Source: Chryseosolibacter sp964438975 (GTDB taxonomy: Bacteria; Bacteroidota; Bacteroidia; Cytophagales; Cyclobacteriaceae). From it: a stretch of 64,000 nucleotides of DNA. Under the pieces are notes generated by a model. The model was given only the letters and a program-made list of their open reading frames with translations. It had not been told where the DNA came from and ran no database searches. Made by a program: the position numbers and the translations under genes. This document shows, one piece after another, positions 25,850 to 35,360 of this stretch (within the stretch, counting starts at the first letter, position 1; every line of letters starts with the position of its first letter). Location of the stretch: contig CAYTMU010000006.1 in NCBI GenBank assembly GCA_964438975.1, positions 46,754 through 110,753 on the forward strand. The letters run 5' to 3'.

Positions 25850-26827
25850 CTACAGATCAGATAGATGTGCCTCACGTGCGGGCCTTGCCCGCAGTTGGAG
25901 GATCTGGAACATCTCCTGGTCGCGGACAATACCGGGATTTGGAGTCGTCAAAAGCTTGTCACCGGCGAAAATGCTGTTGGCACCTGCGAGGAAACACAGG
26001 GCCTGCTCTTCCAGTGTCATCAATACGCGACCAGCGGACAGCCTCACCATGGCACGTGGCATGATGATCCGGGCTGTTGCGATCATGCGCGCCATCTCCC
26101 AAACCGACACGCGCGGCTGATTTTCAAGCGGAGTACCCGCTACCGGAACAAGGGCGTTCACCGGGACGGATTCGGGATGCTCCGGAAGCGTCGCCAGGGT
26201 ATACAGCATTCCGATACGATCTTCCTCTTGTTCGCCCATGCCGATGATCCCCCCGGAGCACACGGAGATCTTCGCGTCCCGGACATTCTTAAGCGTCTCG
26301 AGTCGATCGGTATAGCTCCGGGTGGAAATAATATCGCCATAATACTCCTCACTGGTGTCCAGGTTGTGGTTGTAAGCGTACAAACCCGCTTGCTTCAACT
26401 TCGTCGCCTGTTCATGGGTCAGCATCCCTAAGGTACAGCAGACCTCCATGCCCATTTCGTTGACCCCCTTCACCATATCAATGACCTTATCGAAGTCGCG
26501 GTTGTCGCGTACCTCGCGCCAGGCAGCACCCATGCAAAAGCGCGTACTGCCCGCCTCCTTCGCCTCGCGTGCGCGACCGAGCACTTCCTCGACTTCCATT
26601 AATTTGTGCACCTCCACACTGGTGTGATAGCGCGCTGCTTGTGGACAATACGCACAATCCTCCGGGCACCCACCGGTCTTCACCGACAACAGGGTGCAAA
26701 CCTGCACTTCAGAGGGATTGTGGAATTCCCGGTGGACAGTGCCGCCTTGATAAATCAGGTCCAGTACAGGACGATTGTAAATTTCCGCGATCTCTTCCCG
26801 CGTCCAGTCGTTTCGAATAGTCGTCAT
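25850..26827 (-). CDS. bioB: Biotin synthase
   Basis: Radical-SAM enzyme inserting sulfur into dethiobiotin. 325 residues. The SAM cluster cysteines Cys54, Cys58 and Cys61 are in TGGCPEDCAYCPQAARYHT. The C-terminal LSAGRVLMTLEEQALCFLAG carries the conserved Arg of the 2Fe-2S site. No other bio gene is nearby. The product serves the biotin-dependent accB carrier at 44.4 kb. The gene stands alone between the esterase and sppA, all on the minus strand. Confidence 0.96.
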   Translation of the reverse strand: MTTIRNDWTREEIAEIYNRPVLDLIYQGGTVHREFHNPSEVQVCTLLSVKTGGCPEDCAYCPQAARYHTSVEVHKLMEVEEVLGRAREAKEAGSTRFCMGAAWREVRDNRDFDKVIDMVKGVNEMGMEVCCTLGMLTHEQATKLKQAGLYAYNHNLDTSEEYYGDIISTRSYTDRLETLKNVRDAKISVCSGGIIGMGEQEEDRIGMLYTLATLPEHPESVPVNALVPVAGTPLENQPRVSVWEMARMIATARIIMPRAMVRLSAGRVLMTLEEQALCFLAGANSIFAGDKLLTTPNPGIVRDQEMFQILQLRARPAREAHLSDL

Positions 26828-26893
26828 CGTGTGTTTAATGGTTCTTCGATAATATCGCTCCGCGGGCGGAACAGTTCAGGATGTCTGCGCGCA

Positions 26894-28663
26894 TTACTCG
26901 AACTTCAATTCGAACGGCATACGCGCTTGAATACCCTGATACTGGAGTATCTTCCGGCTCTCGCGATGCCAATAATGCAGGTCGCCCATTTGTTTTTTTA
27001 CTAGTGCGCTCTGCGCATTCTCTTCAAGGTTCTTCAGAAGCTCCTCAAAAAAATTCCTGGGAGTTGGGTAATACCGCACTTTATAATCGTCTTCCACGCC
27101 GGCAGCTTTCGCTGCAATCCTGATCGCATCGTCGATACCCCCCAAAACATCCACGAGTTTGTTGTCAATTGCCTGTTGCCCGGTCCACACCCTTCCTGAG
27201 GCAACCTGGAGAATATCGGATTGAACCATATCTCGGCCTTCCGCAGCTTTGCGCGTAAAGGTATCGTAGTATTCATCCAGACTCTTCTGGATATAACTCT
27301 TCTCAAACTGCGTGAGTGGACGCGTAACAGTATAGGTATCGCCATAGTCGCCTGTCCGGACTTCGTCGAACGTGATGCCGATTTCGTTTCCGAGGAAACT
27401 GCTCAGGTCGAATATCATTCCGAATATGCCGATCGATCCCGTGATGGTAGTTGGCCGTGCGACGATGGTGTCGGCAGCCATCGAAATATAATATCCGCCG
27501 GAAGCGGCGTAGTCTGACATGGAGGCGATAACCGGTTTACGCTCGCGCGCCAGCGACATCTCACGCCAGATCATATCGGATGCGCGATATTCGCCGCCTG
27601 GTGAATTCACGCGCAGTACGATCGCCTTGATGTCATCGTCCTTCCGCGCCTTGCGAAGCTCCTCGACAAACTTGTCACCGGCGATCACCTGGTCCTGCTG
27701 ATTGCCGTCACCCGGTACGATCGTACCCTGGGCAACGATTACAGCTATCTCGTTACCGGACTTCTGATAGGTAGAATAGCTCTTCCGGTACTTGTTGTAA
27801 GAGACGAAATTAATGTCCTCATCTTTTTCAAGGCCCAGCTTGTTCCTGAGAACAGTCATAAATTCATCGACGTATAGCAGGGAGTCGACTAGTCCGAGGT
27901 CGACGGTAGATCTCGCGTTGCGGACAAGCATCTGGTCGGATATTTCCTCCAGCCGTTGTTTCTCAATATTCCTGATTTCAGCGATGTCGGCGAGCAATAC
28001 ATCGTAAATACTATTCGCCAGCGCTGAAAGCTGAAGGCGGTTCTCGTCACTCATTTTTTCCATTATGAATGGTTCGACCGCGCTTTTGAATTCACCTACC
28101 CGAAAAACCTGTGGCTTGACCTGCCACTTATCGAACAGTTTCTTGAAAAAGCCGATGCTAGCAGTCAGTCCGTTGAACTCGACCTCGCCCTCGGGGTTGA
28201 GGTACACCGAGTTCGCAGCGCTCGAAAGATAGTAGGCTCCCTCCGACATGGTTTCGTTGTACGCGACAACCCATTTACCGCTTTCGCGAAAATCCAATAG
28301 CGATTCGCGGATTTCCTGGAGCGTGGAGAACCCTGCCATTGACTGACTTACGTCGACGTAAATTCCTTTGATCTTGTCGTCATCCCGCGCGTTCTCGATG
28401 GCCTGCTTTAACGAGAGCAAACCGATCCTCCGAATTTCCCCACCCGGCAGCGGGAGTCCGGCCAGCGGGTTCTCAACTGTCAACTCAGTGATCTCGGCAT
28501 CCAACTCGAGGTGCAGAACGGAGTTGTCTTTGACAACCACTTTCTTGTCCTGCGACATTCCCGAGATCATTGCACTGAAGAACGCGATGGCAAGAAAGAA
28601 GAAGACCACCATGGCTGTAAGCGCACCGAGGCATGACGACAGGAATGCTTTTCCAAAACTCAT
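26894..28663 (-). CDS. sppA: Signal peptide peptidase SppA, long (67-kDa) type
   Basis: Inner-membrane serine protease that degrades cleaved signal peptides. 589 residues from the ATG at 28661-28663 (MSFGKAFLSSCLGALTAMVV); a start further up would add non-family residues. One N-terminal membrane helix. Two S49 domains in tandem: the N-terminal half has the catalytic Lys region (YNETMSEGAYYLSSAA), and the C-terminal half has the nucleophile Ser in SMSDYAASGGYYISMAAD. Length fits the E. coli-type duplicated enzyme. A good promoter lies at 28682-28713. Confidence 0.94.
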   Translation of the reverse strand: MSFGKAFLSSCLGALTAMVVFFFLAIAFFSAMISGMSQDKKVVVKDNSVLHLELDAEITELTVENPLAGLPLPGGEIRRIGLLSLKQAIENARDDDKIKGIYVDVSQSMAGFSTLQEIRESLLDFRESGKWVVAYNETMSEGAYYLSSAANSVYLNPEGEVEFNGLTASIGFFKKLFDKWQVKPQVFRVGEFKSAVEPFIMEKMSDENRLQLSALANSIYDVLLADIAEIRNIEKQRLEEISDQMLVRNARSTVDLGLVDSLLYVDEFMTVLRNKLGLEKDEDINFVSYNKYRKSYSTYQKSGNEIAVIVAQGTIVPGDGNQQDQVIAGDKFVEELRKARKDDDIKAIVLRVNSPGGEYRASDMIWREMSLARERKPVIASMSDYAASGGYYISMAADTIVARPTTITGSIGIFGMIFDLSSFLGNEIGITFDEVRTGDYGDTYTVTRPLTQFEKSYIQKSLDEYYDTFTRKAAEGRDMVQSDILQVASGRVWTGQQAIDNKLVDVLGGIDDAIRIAAKAAGVEDDYKVRYYPTPRNFFEELLKNLEENAQSALVKKQMGDLHYWHRESRKILQYQGIQARMPFELKFE

Positions 28664-28681
28664 AGGATGTGTATTTGAAGT

Positions 28682-28713
28682 CAAAAGTACTAATAAGTGA
28701 TCCGAATAAAAAA
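28682..28713 (-). promoter_or_regulatory. sppA promoter
   Basis: Reverse strand: TTTT (28713-28710), 20-base spacer, TACTTTTG (28689-28682), an exact TAnnTTTG match with a near-consensus -33 element. It would start transcription a little over 10 bases before the sppA ATG. Confidence 0.55.
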
Positions 28714-28767
28714 GACTGCCGGAGGCATAAAACCAGCCCCTTTCTTCTTTTCAGCGCCGTATCAGAC

Positions 28768-28775
28768 TATTTTTG
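28768..28775 (+). promoter_or_regulatory. folK promoter -7 element
   Basis: TATTTTTG, an exact TAnnTTTG match, ends only 9 bases before the folK ATG. If start-site spacing is the usual few bases, the mRNA has almost no leader. No clear TTTG at the -33 position. Confidence 0.5.
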
Positions 28776-28784
28776 CCGCTGCAA

Positions 28785-29276
28785 ATGAATGAGAACATTT
28801 TCCTGCTCCTGGGATCGAATCAGGGTGATGCGGCGCAAAATGTCGCGGCGGCCCGTGCGGGTATAACCCGTAGTGTGGGCGTGATCATACGCCAGTCTTC
28901 CTTATACAAAAGCGCTGCGTGGGGATTGCTGGAGCAACCCGATTTCTGCAATCAGGTGATTGAAATCACATCGGCCCTTGATCCTGAAAACTTGCTGGAC
29001 GCCGTGATGGGCGTCGAGCGGAAACTGGGCCGCGTTCGTCGCGAACGATGGGGACCTCGTATTATCGATATTGACGTGTTGTTATACGGTCGGGAAGTAA
29101 TTGATACCGATCGTCTCAAGGTACCTCACCCCAGTATTCCCGAGCGAAGATTCACGCTTGAACCGCTTGCTGAGATAGCCCCGGCGTTGATTCACCCTGT
29201 CACCGGTAAATCGATCGCCGTCCTGCTCCAAGAGTGTAGCGACCTGTTAGCGGTCGAGCGATGGACAGACGATTAG
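28785..29276 (+). CDS. folK: 2-amino-4-hydroxy-6-hydroxymethyldihydropteridine pyrophosphokinase
   Basis: Folate biosynthesis: transfers pyrophosphate from ATP to hydroxymethyl-dihydropterin. 163 residues from the ATG at 28785 (MNENIFLLLGSNQGD). The HPPK signature is present: VERKLGRVRRERWGPRIIDI followed by DVLLYG, then VPHPSIPERRFTLEPLAEIAP. Its stop codon ends one base before the first base of the convergent fabD stop, so the two genes abut with no spacer. Confidence 0.95.
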   Translation: MNENIFLLLGSNQGDAAQNVAAARAGITRSVGVIIRQSSLYKSAAWGLLEQPDFCNQVIEITSALDPENLLDAVMGVERKLGRVRRERWGPRIIDIDVLLYGREVIDTDRLKVPHPSIPERRFTLEPLAEIAPALIHPVTGKSIAVLLQECSDLLAVERWTDD

Positions 29277-30152
29277 CTACGCGACAGAGCCTACTTCGAC
29301 TTCCGGCGAGATCTTTTTGACAAGTCCCTGCAGCACTTTTCCCGGTCCGCATTCGATGTACGTTCTCGCGCCGTCATGCGTCATGCGAAGGACTGACTGC
29401 GTCCAACGGACGGGTGCGGTAAGTTGTGCGATAAGATTCTCCTTGATCACCTGGACATCCGCCGAGGGGCTGGCATTCACGTTCTGGTACACGGGACAGA
29501 TCGGCGCGCGAAAGGTTGTCGCCTCGATTGCGACCGCGAGCTCCTCGCGCGCGGGCTCCATCAACGGGGAGTGAAAAGCTCCACCTACCTGCAATGGCAA
29601 AGCGCGCTTAGCGCCTGCAGCTTTCATTTTCTCACACGCGAGCTCGACACCGTTTATGGTGCCCGAGATCACCAGCTGTCCGGGACAGTTGTAGTTCGCC
29701 GGCACAACGATCTCGTCGATCGATGCACATATCTCCTCCACCACGTGGTCGTCGAGGCCTAGTATGGCGGCCATCGTTGATGGATTAGCTTCACACGCTT
29801 TCTGCATCGCCAGTGCGCGTTTGTAGACGAGCGCCAGACCGTCTTCAAATGACAGGCATCGGTTCGCTACGAGCGCAGAGAACTCGCCCAGCGAGTGCCC
29901 GGCTACCATATCGGGAGGAAATGCTTCCTGGGCTAACGCCAGCACTACAGAATGCAGAAATATCGCCGGTTGCGTGACCCGCGTCTGTTTCAACTCATCA
30001 GCTGTGCCGCTGAACATGATACCAGTCAGATCAAAACCCAAAATCTCATTCGCTTGATCGAGCAACCGCTTCGCCTCCGGGTTTTGCTCATAGAGGTCTT
30101 TGGCCATTCCGGGAAATTGTGCACCCTGACCGGGGAATATGTAGGCTTTCAA
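29277..30152 (-). CDS. fabD: Malonyl-CoA:ACP transacylase
   Basis: Loads malonate onto acyl carrier protein for fatty-acid synthesis. 291 residues. N-terminus MKAYIFPGQGAQFPGMAKDL. The nucleophile Ser is in VAGHSLGEFSALV; a conserved Arg region follows (GLALVYKRALAMQKA), and the catalytic His is in GGAFHSPLMEPA. It is separate from fabH and acc (42-46 kb). The gene abuts folK tail to tail. Confidence 0.96.
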   Translation of the reverse strand: MKAYIFPGQGAQFPGMAKDLYEQNPEAKRLLDQANEILGFDLTGIMFSGTADELKQTRVTQPAIFLHSVVLALAQEAFPPDMVAGHSLGEFSALVANRCLSFEDGLALVYKRALAMQKACEANPSTMAAILGLDDHVVEEICASIDEIVVPANYNCPGQLVISGTINGVELACEKMKAAGAKRALPLQVGGAFHSPLMEPAREELAVAIEATTFRAPICPVYQNVNASPSADVQVIKENLIAQLTAPVRWTQSVLRMTHDGARTYIECGPGKVLQGLVKKISPEVEVGSVA

Positions 30153-30218
30153 AATAGAGAAACAGTTTAGTACGCCAAAAATGAACGTATTGAGACAAAG
30201 ATCAAAATCCAGCCTCTC

Positions 30219-33083
30219 CTACTTCATCAAATGCACCCAACCCTTTATGATCTGATTGCGCTTGCCGGGATCGACAGTATCGAAAGTTACATCTGCGACG
30301 TAGTAATACACTCCCGTAGAGAGTTCTCGGCCGTCGTGATCACGTCCATCCCAATCCACATAAATAGTGCGTTCTCCCCCGGATTCATAGCTATAAATTT
30401 GTTTTCCCCATCGATTATAGATGCGCAGTGCAACCTTCTCGACGAAACGGGCGCAACGCCTTGTCACGTCCGGTGGCAACGCGCTGCACGGCTCACCCAG
30501 CGATCCTTCGCCACCGATATAGGTGCGGTTGATCGAGCTGAATGCGCTGAACACATCGTTGCAGTTGTCGCCATTTGGCGTGAAGAAGTTCGGCAACTCA
30601 TAATACGGGCAGTTGTCAAAACAGATCGGATCGCTGAGTTCGCTGGCATTTCCCGATCGATCGATCGCCTGTATGCGGTAGCACCGCGCGAACGAGGGAA
30701 GGTTGTCGTCGGTATATACCGTGTCCCTGATCTCAATCGGAAGCGGGAAGTAATCGCCTGTCGTGGAGGATGCCACGTAGATCCGGTAATAGGACACATC
30801 ATTGTCGCAATCGTCTTGCACACGCGACCAGCTAATGGTATTCGAAAAACTCGGGCGGTCGCACGACTCTGTTTCATTCACATACGCCGCACAATCGACC
30901 GGCTGCTCGGGAAGTGGGGTGAGCGGCTTACAGGGCGCGAGGGTGTCTCCAGGCTGCGCGCAGATCATCTGGGAGAAGTTGAGTAACGGTTCATCTATAC
31001 GCGGGTTACCATATGCACCAAGGGTCATGACTTTATAGCAGTACTCGCGACTGTGGTCCAACGGTCCGATATCCAGGTAGGTAAATCCATTCGCAGAAAC
31101 GTCGACGCTGTCGATCAGCAGGAGATCATCGTCAGACGAACCCTCTTCCCCGCGGTAGATCAGGTGACGGCTTGGTGTTGTGTCTATCTGATTGGACCAG
31201 GGTACAGACGCAGTCCATGTCAGGCGGATACTGTTCAGTTCAGAATCTGCTTCCAGCCGAACGGTGGAAGCGGTGGCTGACGGATCAAGTGGCTTCAGGT
31301 CGCTGTCGATGGCCACAATGCGGTAGTTGTATATATTGTTCCGGGTACCCACGCCGGTATCGGTAAAGGTCGTGTCTGTCACAGTTGCGAGGATCGCCAA
31401 TCCGGCATCACCGGTGGGTCCATCCGCGCGCAACACCTGATAGGTATAGGGAGGCGGGAACTGTACGGGGTCCGCCTCAAAGGGACGTGTCCAGCGCACT
31501 GTGACCTGCCCGTTCGTGTCGTCGGTCACATCCACCGTGACATTCGTGATGATGGCCCTGTCTGCGAGGATGGGGTCTAGACATATTTCGTCGGAGACAT
31601 AGCTCTCCCCCCCTTTCGGCAACGGGAATGTAGCTACCAACCGGTAGCAATATTGGGCACCGCTGGCCAGCCCCTGTCCGTTGTTGTTGTCGACGTACGT
31701 GGCCGTACTCGCCGGCACGGTATCGATGAGTTCGTAACCGAGACCGGTCGGCATGCCTGTCTCGCACGAGTCAGGCTCAAATGCGTAGCTATCGACCTTT
31801 CTCCATATCTCGATAGTTTCCGCGTTGGAACACGTATACGGATCCCATTCAAGCGATGCACTGCGGGTAGCCAGATCGGTATCGGCACTGACCCATTCCG
31901 GCGCCGGCCCGACCACACGAATATTCCAGGTTTTGAACGTGACAAGACGGGAACCCGTCGGAGACTTATCGGTTATCTTGAATACAACCTGATACGGTTG
32001 ATCTTTTACATGGGAGCAATCAGTCACCCACTCAAAGTCCAGGGTCGCCGGCGGGAGAGCGAACCGTGCCGGGAAGGGGGATACAGTAGCGGGGAATTGT
32101 GCCGGAGCGAGTTCAAGGATTTCAGAGAAAGCTTCAATCTTGACACTGTCGCCATCAGGGTCGATTCCCAGAATAGCTGCTGTGAGGGTGGAGCCCGCCT
32201 CCACACAAACATCTTCGGGAACTTCCAGATCGGGGCGGTCATTGTCACAGTCGTCAACGATGATCTGCATATCCCGTCGCACGAATCCGATACGCCGCCA
32301 GACGCCTCCGACATGACGCCATTCTCGAATGATAAACGCGACATTGTACTCTCCCGATCGTCCCGGAGCATCCCAGGTAAGCGTTCCATCGACGGAATTT
32401 ATCCGGAAGCTTGGAGGACCGTTACCCGTTTCGTTACTACTACCGTAATTGGAATAAAAGAAAGGATCTGCGGGGTCGCGGTAGCCCACAACCGTCGTGT
32501 TGCGCTCGCGAAAAGGAATAACCAGTTCATAGGAAAGGCTGTCGCCGTCGGGATCATAGGCACCCGGATTGTGAAACCACGCAATGCCGGTGCACGCCCG
32601 GTCAATTGGCGGTACCAGTAACCGAGGCGTATTGTTGCATCCCAGAACAGGATCGATGATCAGTTCCGTTTCGATGTAAAAACGTGTATTGACCGATCCC
32701 TCCATATTGACAACTCCGGCATTCCGGTTAGGCTCTGAGTAGCTCACGAGGTATCTCCCGTTTCCCGCATAGGCATGGGAAACCGTATAGGACGCCGTCG
32801 CGATTCCTTCGCCGAGGTCCGGGCGGAGAATGTTATCCTGCTCCGGTATGAGCATCCGGGTTCCATCGCCGAAATCAAGCCAGTCGTCCTCCCCTCCGAA
32901 CAGAACATTTGTGTTGATCGTATTGGTATAGACCGTCACTGTGACCCTCCAGATGTTGGAGCAACCCACGCGTTCAATCGTGATCTCGCCGGCCCGCAGG
33001 TGCGTAGCATTAGACGCGTATGCAAAGACGATAACCAGGATCGATGTCAGGAGAAGGGAACGCAGAAATAATCTTCGGTTCAT
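30219..33083 (-). CDS. Large secreted FN3-like protein with gliding-motility (type B) C-terminal domain
   Basis: 954 residues from the ATG at 33081-33083 (MNRRLFLRSLLLTSILVIVF, signal peptide); longer frames add upstream sequence with no signal. An N-terminal beta-rich region has ATHLRAGEITIERVGCSN and PKD-like segments (AYDPDGDSLSYELVIP). Several FN3-like repeats then carry aromatic and Cys pairs (SGAQYCYRLVA, SREYCYKVMT, FARCYRIQAIDRSGN). The C-terminus NFFTPNGDNCNDVF through IYNRWGKQIYSY is the CHU_C/gliding-associated domain used by type IX secretion. Probably a surface adhesin. The C-terminal domain is related to that of the protein at 62023. Confidence 0.88.
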   Translation of the reverse strand: MNRRLFLRSLLLTSILVIVFAYASNATHLRAGEITIERVGCSNIWRVTVTVYTNTINTNVLFGGEDDWLDFGDGTRMLIPEQDNILRPDLGEGIATASYTVSHAYAGNGRYLVSYSEPNRNAGVVNMEGSVNTRFYIETELIIDPVLGCNNTPRLLVPPIDRACTGIAWFHNPGAYDPDGDSLSYELVIPFRERNTTVVGYRDPADPFFYSNYGSSNETGNGPPSFRINSVDGTLTWDAPGRSGEYNVAFIIREWRHVGGVWRRIGFVRRDMQIIVDDCDNDRPDLEVPEDVCVEAGSTLTAAILGIDPDGDSVKIEAFSEILELAPAQFPATVSPFPARFALPPATLDFEWVTDCSHVKDQPYQVVFKITDKSPTGSRLVTFKTWNIRVVGPAPEWVSADTDLATRSASLEWDPYTCSNAETIEIWRKVDSYAFEPDSCETGMPTGLGYELIDTVPASTATYVDNNNGQGLASGAQYCYRLVATFPLPKGGESYVSDEICLDPILADRAIITNVTVDVTDDTNGQVTVRWTRPFEADPVQFPPPYTYQVLRADGPTGDAGLAILATVTDTTFTDTGVGTRNNIYNYRIVAIDSDLKPLDPSATASTVRLEADSELNSIRLTWTASVPWSNQIDTTPSRHLIYRGEEGSSDDDLLLIDSVDVSANGFTYLDIGPLDHSREYCYKVMTLGAYGNPRIDEPLLNFSQMICAQPGDTLAPCKPLTPLPEQPVDCAAYVNETESCDRPSFSNTISWSRVQDDCDNDVSYYRIYVASSTTGDYFPLPIEIRDTVYTDDNLPSFARCYRIQAIDRSGNASELSDPICFDNCPYYELPNFFTPNGDNCNDVFSAFSSINRTYIGGEGSLGEPCSALPPDVTRRCARFVEKVALRIYNRWGKQIYSYESGGERTIYVDWDGRDHDGRELSTGVYYYVADVTFDTVDPGKRNQIIKGWVHLMK

Positions 33084-33369
33084 TCGAATGTAGAAAAAGA
33101 CAGCAACAAGCCTGTTCTGAATACAAATAAAGGGATAAGATACAATATAAAGGTTGTTCCCCATCCAAGAAACGCCCACCATGTAACGGCCGGGTGTTGC
33201 GAATAGTCTGTATTGCCGAATTTTCTTTGGCGCAAACTACCCCCTGACTTACGGCTGCAATACCGGTAGCAGGCCAAAATTTACAAATTTTTCGCAAAGA
33301 AGCTTAGGGTTCCGGATCTCGGGCTCGGTGATAGACCGCAGTCGGATTTCTTTTCCGTCGGGATCGAAC

Positions 33370-33377
33370 TACATTTG
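33370..33377 (+). promoter_or_regulatory. Promoter -7 element upstream of the 81-residue protein
   Basis: TACATTTG matches TAnnTTTG exactly, and TTTC at 33347-33350 is 19 bases upstream, one base from the -33 consensus. The rest of the 313-base gap (33084-33396) shows no gene; the promoter for the divergent secreted protein must also lie there. Confidence 0.5.
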
Positions 33378-33396
33378 AGAAAAAGCGGAGTTAGAT

Positions 33397-33642
33397 ATGC
33401 GCGTTGTTCGTGAAATAAACCACCCGGATTGCAAGATTACCATCTTTGCCTGGAACAACCGGTACCTTGTCAAACTTGAGCAGGGACCACTTGAGCAAAC
33501 ATTCAAGATTCCTGAACTCGACCTGGCTGGAGATGAAGACGTACTGAATATTCTGGATGCGGATTTTCTTCTGCAAGCCTCACGTCGTTTCGCCGATATG
33601 GGGCAATCGCTCCACGAAGCAAGAACGAGGATCGGATTGTGA
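33397..33642 (+). CDS. Small protein of unknown function (81 residues)
   Basis: Frame MRVVREINHPDCKITIFAWN to the end ARTRIGL. It has beta-strand-like N-terminal segments (CKITIFAWNNRYLVKLEQG) and a helical C-terminus. No signal peptide or membrane segment. It lies 35 bases before the acyltransferase, has a consensus promoter element in front, and its codons look like backbone. The overlapping reverse-strand frame has no start context. I do not recognise a family by name. Confidence 0.7.
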   Translation: MRVVREINHPDCKITIFAWNNRYLVKLEQGPLEQTFKIPELDLAGDEDVLNILDADFLLQASRRFADMGQSLHEARTRIGL

Positions 33643-33677
33643 TCCAATAGGGGAAATTATCTTATTTTGTGGGCTCA

Positions 33678-35360
33678 ATGCAAGTCGCGGAAAGAAAAAA
33701 CAAGAATAAACAGTACAAGCCAATCCTGGATGGTATACCTGACTGGCCAGTCTACCGGCTCAGCAAGAACCGAAAGGAATTTGTTGAACAGGTCGCGGAT
33801 TATGCCTTCTCACAGGTAAAAACGCTCCGCCCAACGGCCAAGCAACTACTTGACGACCTTGAGGTCACTGTGTACCGCGAACAGCAACGCATGAAGCGCA
33901 ACCGCTGGCGAGCCGATCCTAAAGACGAACCAGCCTTTTGGGCGCGCATTAAAGAAGACCTTGCGGCCGCCAATCAGGAGCAGGAAAAAGCCGACGCAAT
34001 TCTCCAGCAGATCGTGCTCCGCTACGCCGACGAGATCGCAGGCAATTTCAAAACCAGTTCGTATCGGGTAACGCGTGAGTTGCTGCGTTTTTGGTTCTCG
34101 CGATTGCTAAATGGCGCGCGGGTTAAGAAGTTCGGTGCGTTCTTTCGCAGCCAGTACACCCTTCGCGACAAGATCCACATCGTCGGAAAAGTCAAGCAAC
34201 TCCGGAGATTAGCCAAACTCGGCACCGTCGTCATGGTACCGACGCATTTCAGCAACCTGGATTCCGTATTGATCGGTTGGGTCATCCATTCGCTCGGGCT
34301 GCCGGCCTTTATCTACGGAGCAGGGCTGAACCTCTTCAACATTAAGATCTTTGCGTACTTCATGAACAGCCTTGGTGCGTTCAAAGTAGATCGCCGAAAA
34401 AAGAACCTGCCTTATCTGGAGACGCTGAAAGCATATTCTACACTCGCCATTCAGAAAGGTGCTCACAGCCTTTTCTTTCCCGGAGGAACCCGTTCGCGCT
34501 CGGGTGCGATTGAAAAACAGTTGAAACTCGGTTTGTTGAGCTCCACTGTTGAAGCGCAACGAAATCTCTACCTGTTGGAAAAGCCTGATGGCGAAGGAGC
34601 GCGCAAGATATTCATTGTCCCGGTGACACTGAATTACCACTTCGTCCTGGAGGCGCCTGACCTCATCGACGACTACCTTTCGGTAAAAGGACAGGACCGC
34701 TATATTCCGGAAGAGGACAAATACGGGAGTTGGCAGCTCCTGCAGTTCCTGTTCAAATTTTTCGCCAAGGGTTCCAATATCTCCGTGTCGATTGGTCGCG
34801 GACTCGACGTTCTGGGCAATTATGTTGACGACGACGGAAACAGCCTGGACTCTCATGGAAGGATCGTCAATACAAGAGATTACTTCGTAACCAACCACTC
34901 GATCGCAATCGACAAGCAGCGCGAAGATCAATACACACGGATGTTGAGTCAGCGGATCATTTCGGAATACCATCGTATCAACCGTGTATTCGCAAGTCAC
35001 CTGGTCGCGTTTGTCGCATTCGAGCTTTTTCAGAAACAGCATCCGAAACTGGACCTCTTTGGATTGCTTCGGCTGCCTGAAGAAGGTCTCGAGATCCCTT
35101 ATGAAGAATTCAGGACGGCTTGCCGGAACGTACGGAAGCGCATATACGAACTAAAAGAGGAAAAGAGTCTCAATCACGCAACCCACCTCAAGGGTGACAT
35201 CGACCTTGTCATCCGACACGGACTCGAGAATGTCGGGATCTTCCACCTGAAACGGCCTATCCTTCTTAACAAAGAAGGAAATATCATCACACGCGACCTC
35301 AACACGTTATACTATTATCACAACAGACTCGTGGGCTATGACCTTGAAAAGTCTATCTGA
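33678..35360 (+). CDS. Glycerolipid acyltransferase (PlsB/PlsC superfamily)
   Basis: 560 residues from the ATG at 33678. The acyltransferase core covers about 160-330: HX4D in VPTHFSNLDSVLIGW, a second block GAFKVDRRKK, a third block SLFFPGGTRSRSGAIEKQL, and a later IVPVTLNY. Long N- and C-terminal extensions make it much longer than PlsC (about 240) and closer to the PlsB class in size. Its last 23 bases overlap gpsA, which makes glycerol-3-phosphate, so glycerol-3-phosphate acylation (first step of phospholipid synthesis) is the likely role. No membrane helix is obvious; probably peripheral. Confidence 0.82.
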   Translation: MQVAERKNKNKQYKPILDGIPDWPVYRLSKNRKEFVEQVADYAFSQVKTLRPTAKQLLDDLEVTVYREQQRMKRNRWRADPKDEPAFWARIKEDLAAANQEQEKADAILQQIVLRYADEIAGNFKTSSYRVTRELLRFWFSRLLNGARVKKFGAFFRSQYTLRDKIHIVGKVKQLRRLAKLGTVVMVPTHFSNLDSVLIGWVIHSLGLPAFIYGAGLNLFNIKIFAYFMNSLGAFKVDRRKKNLPYLETLKAYSTLAIQKGAHSLFFPGGTRSRSGAIEKQLKLGLLSSTVEAQRNLYLLEKPDGEGARKIFIVPVTLNYHFVLEAPDLIDDYLSVKGQDRYIPEEDKYGSWQLLQFLFKFFAKGSNISVSIGRGLDVLGNYVDDDGNSLDSHGRIVNTRDYFVTNHSIAIDKQREDQYTRMLSQRIISEYHRINRVFASHLVAFVAFELFQKQHPKLDLFGLLRLPEEGLEIPYEEFRTACRNVRKRIYELKEEKSLNHATHLKGDIDLVIRHGLENVGIFHLKRPILLNKEGNIITRDLNTLYYYHNRLVGYDLEKSI

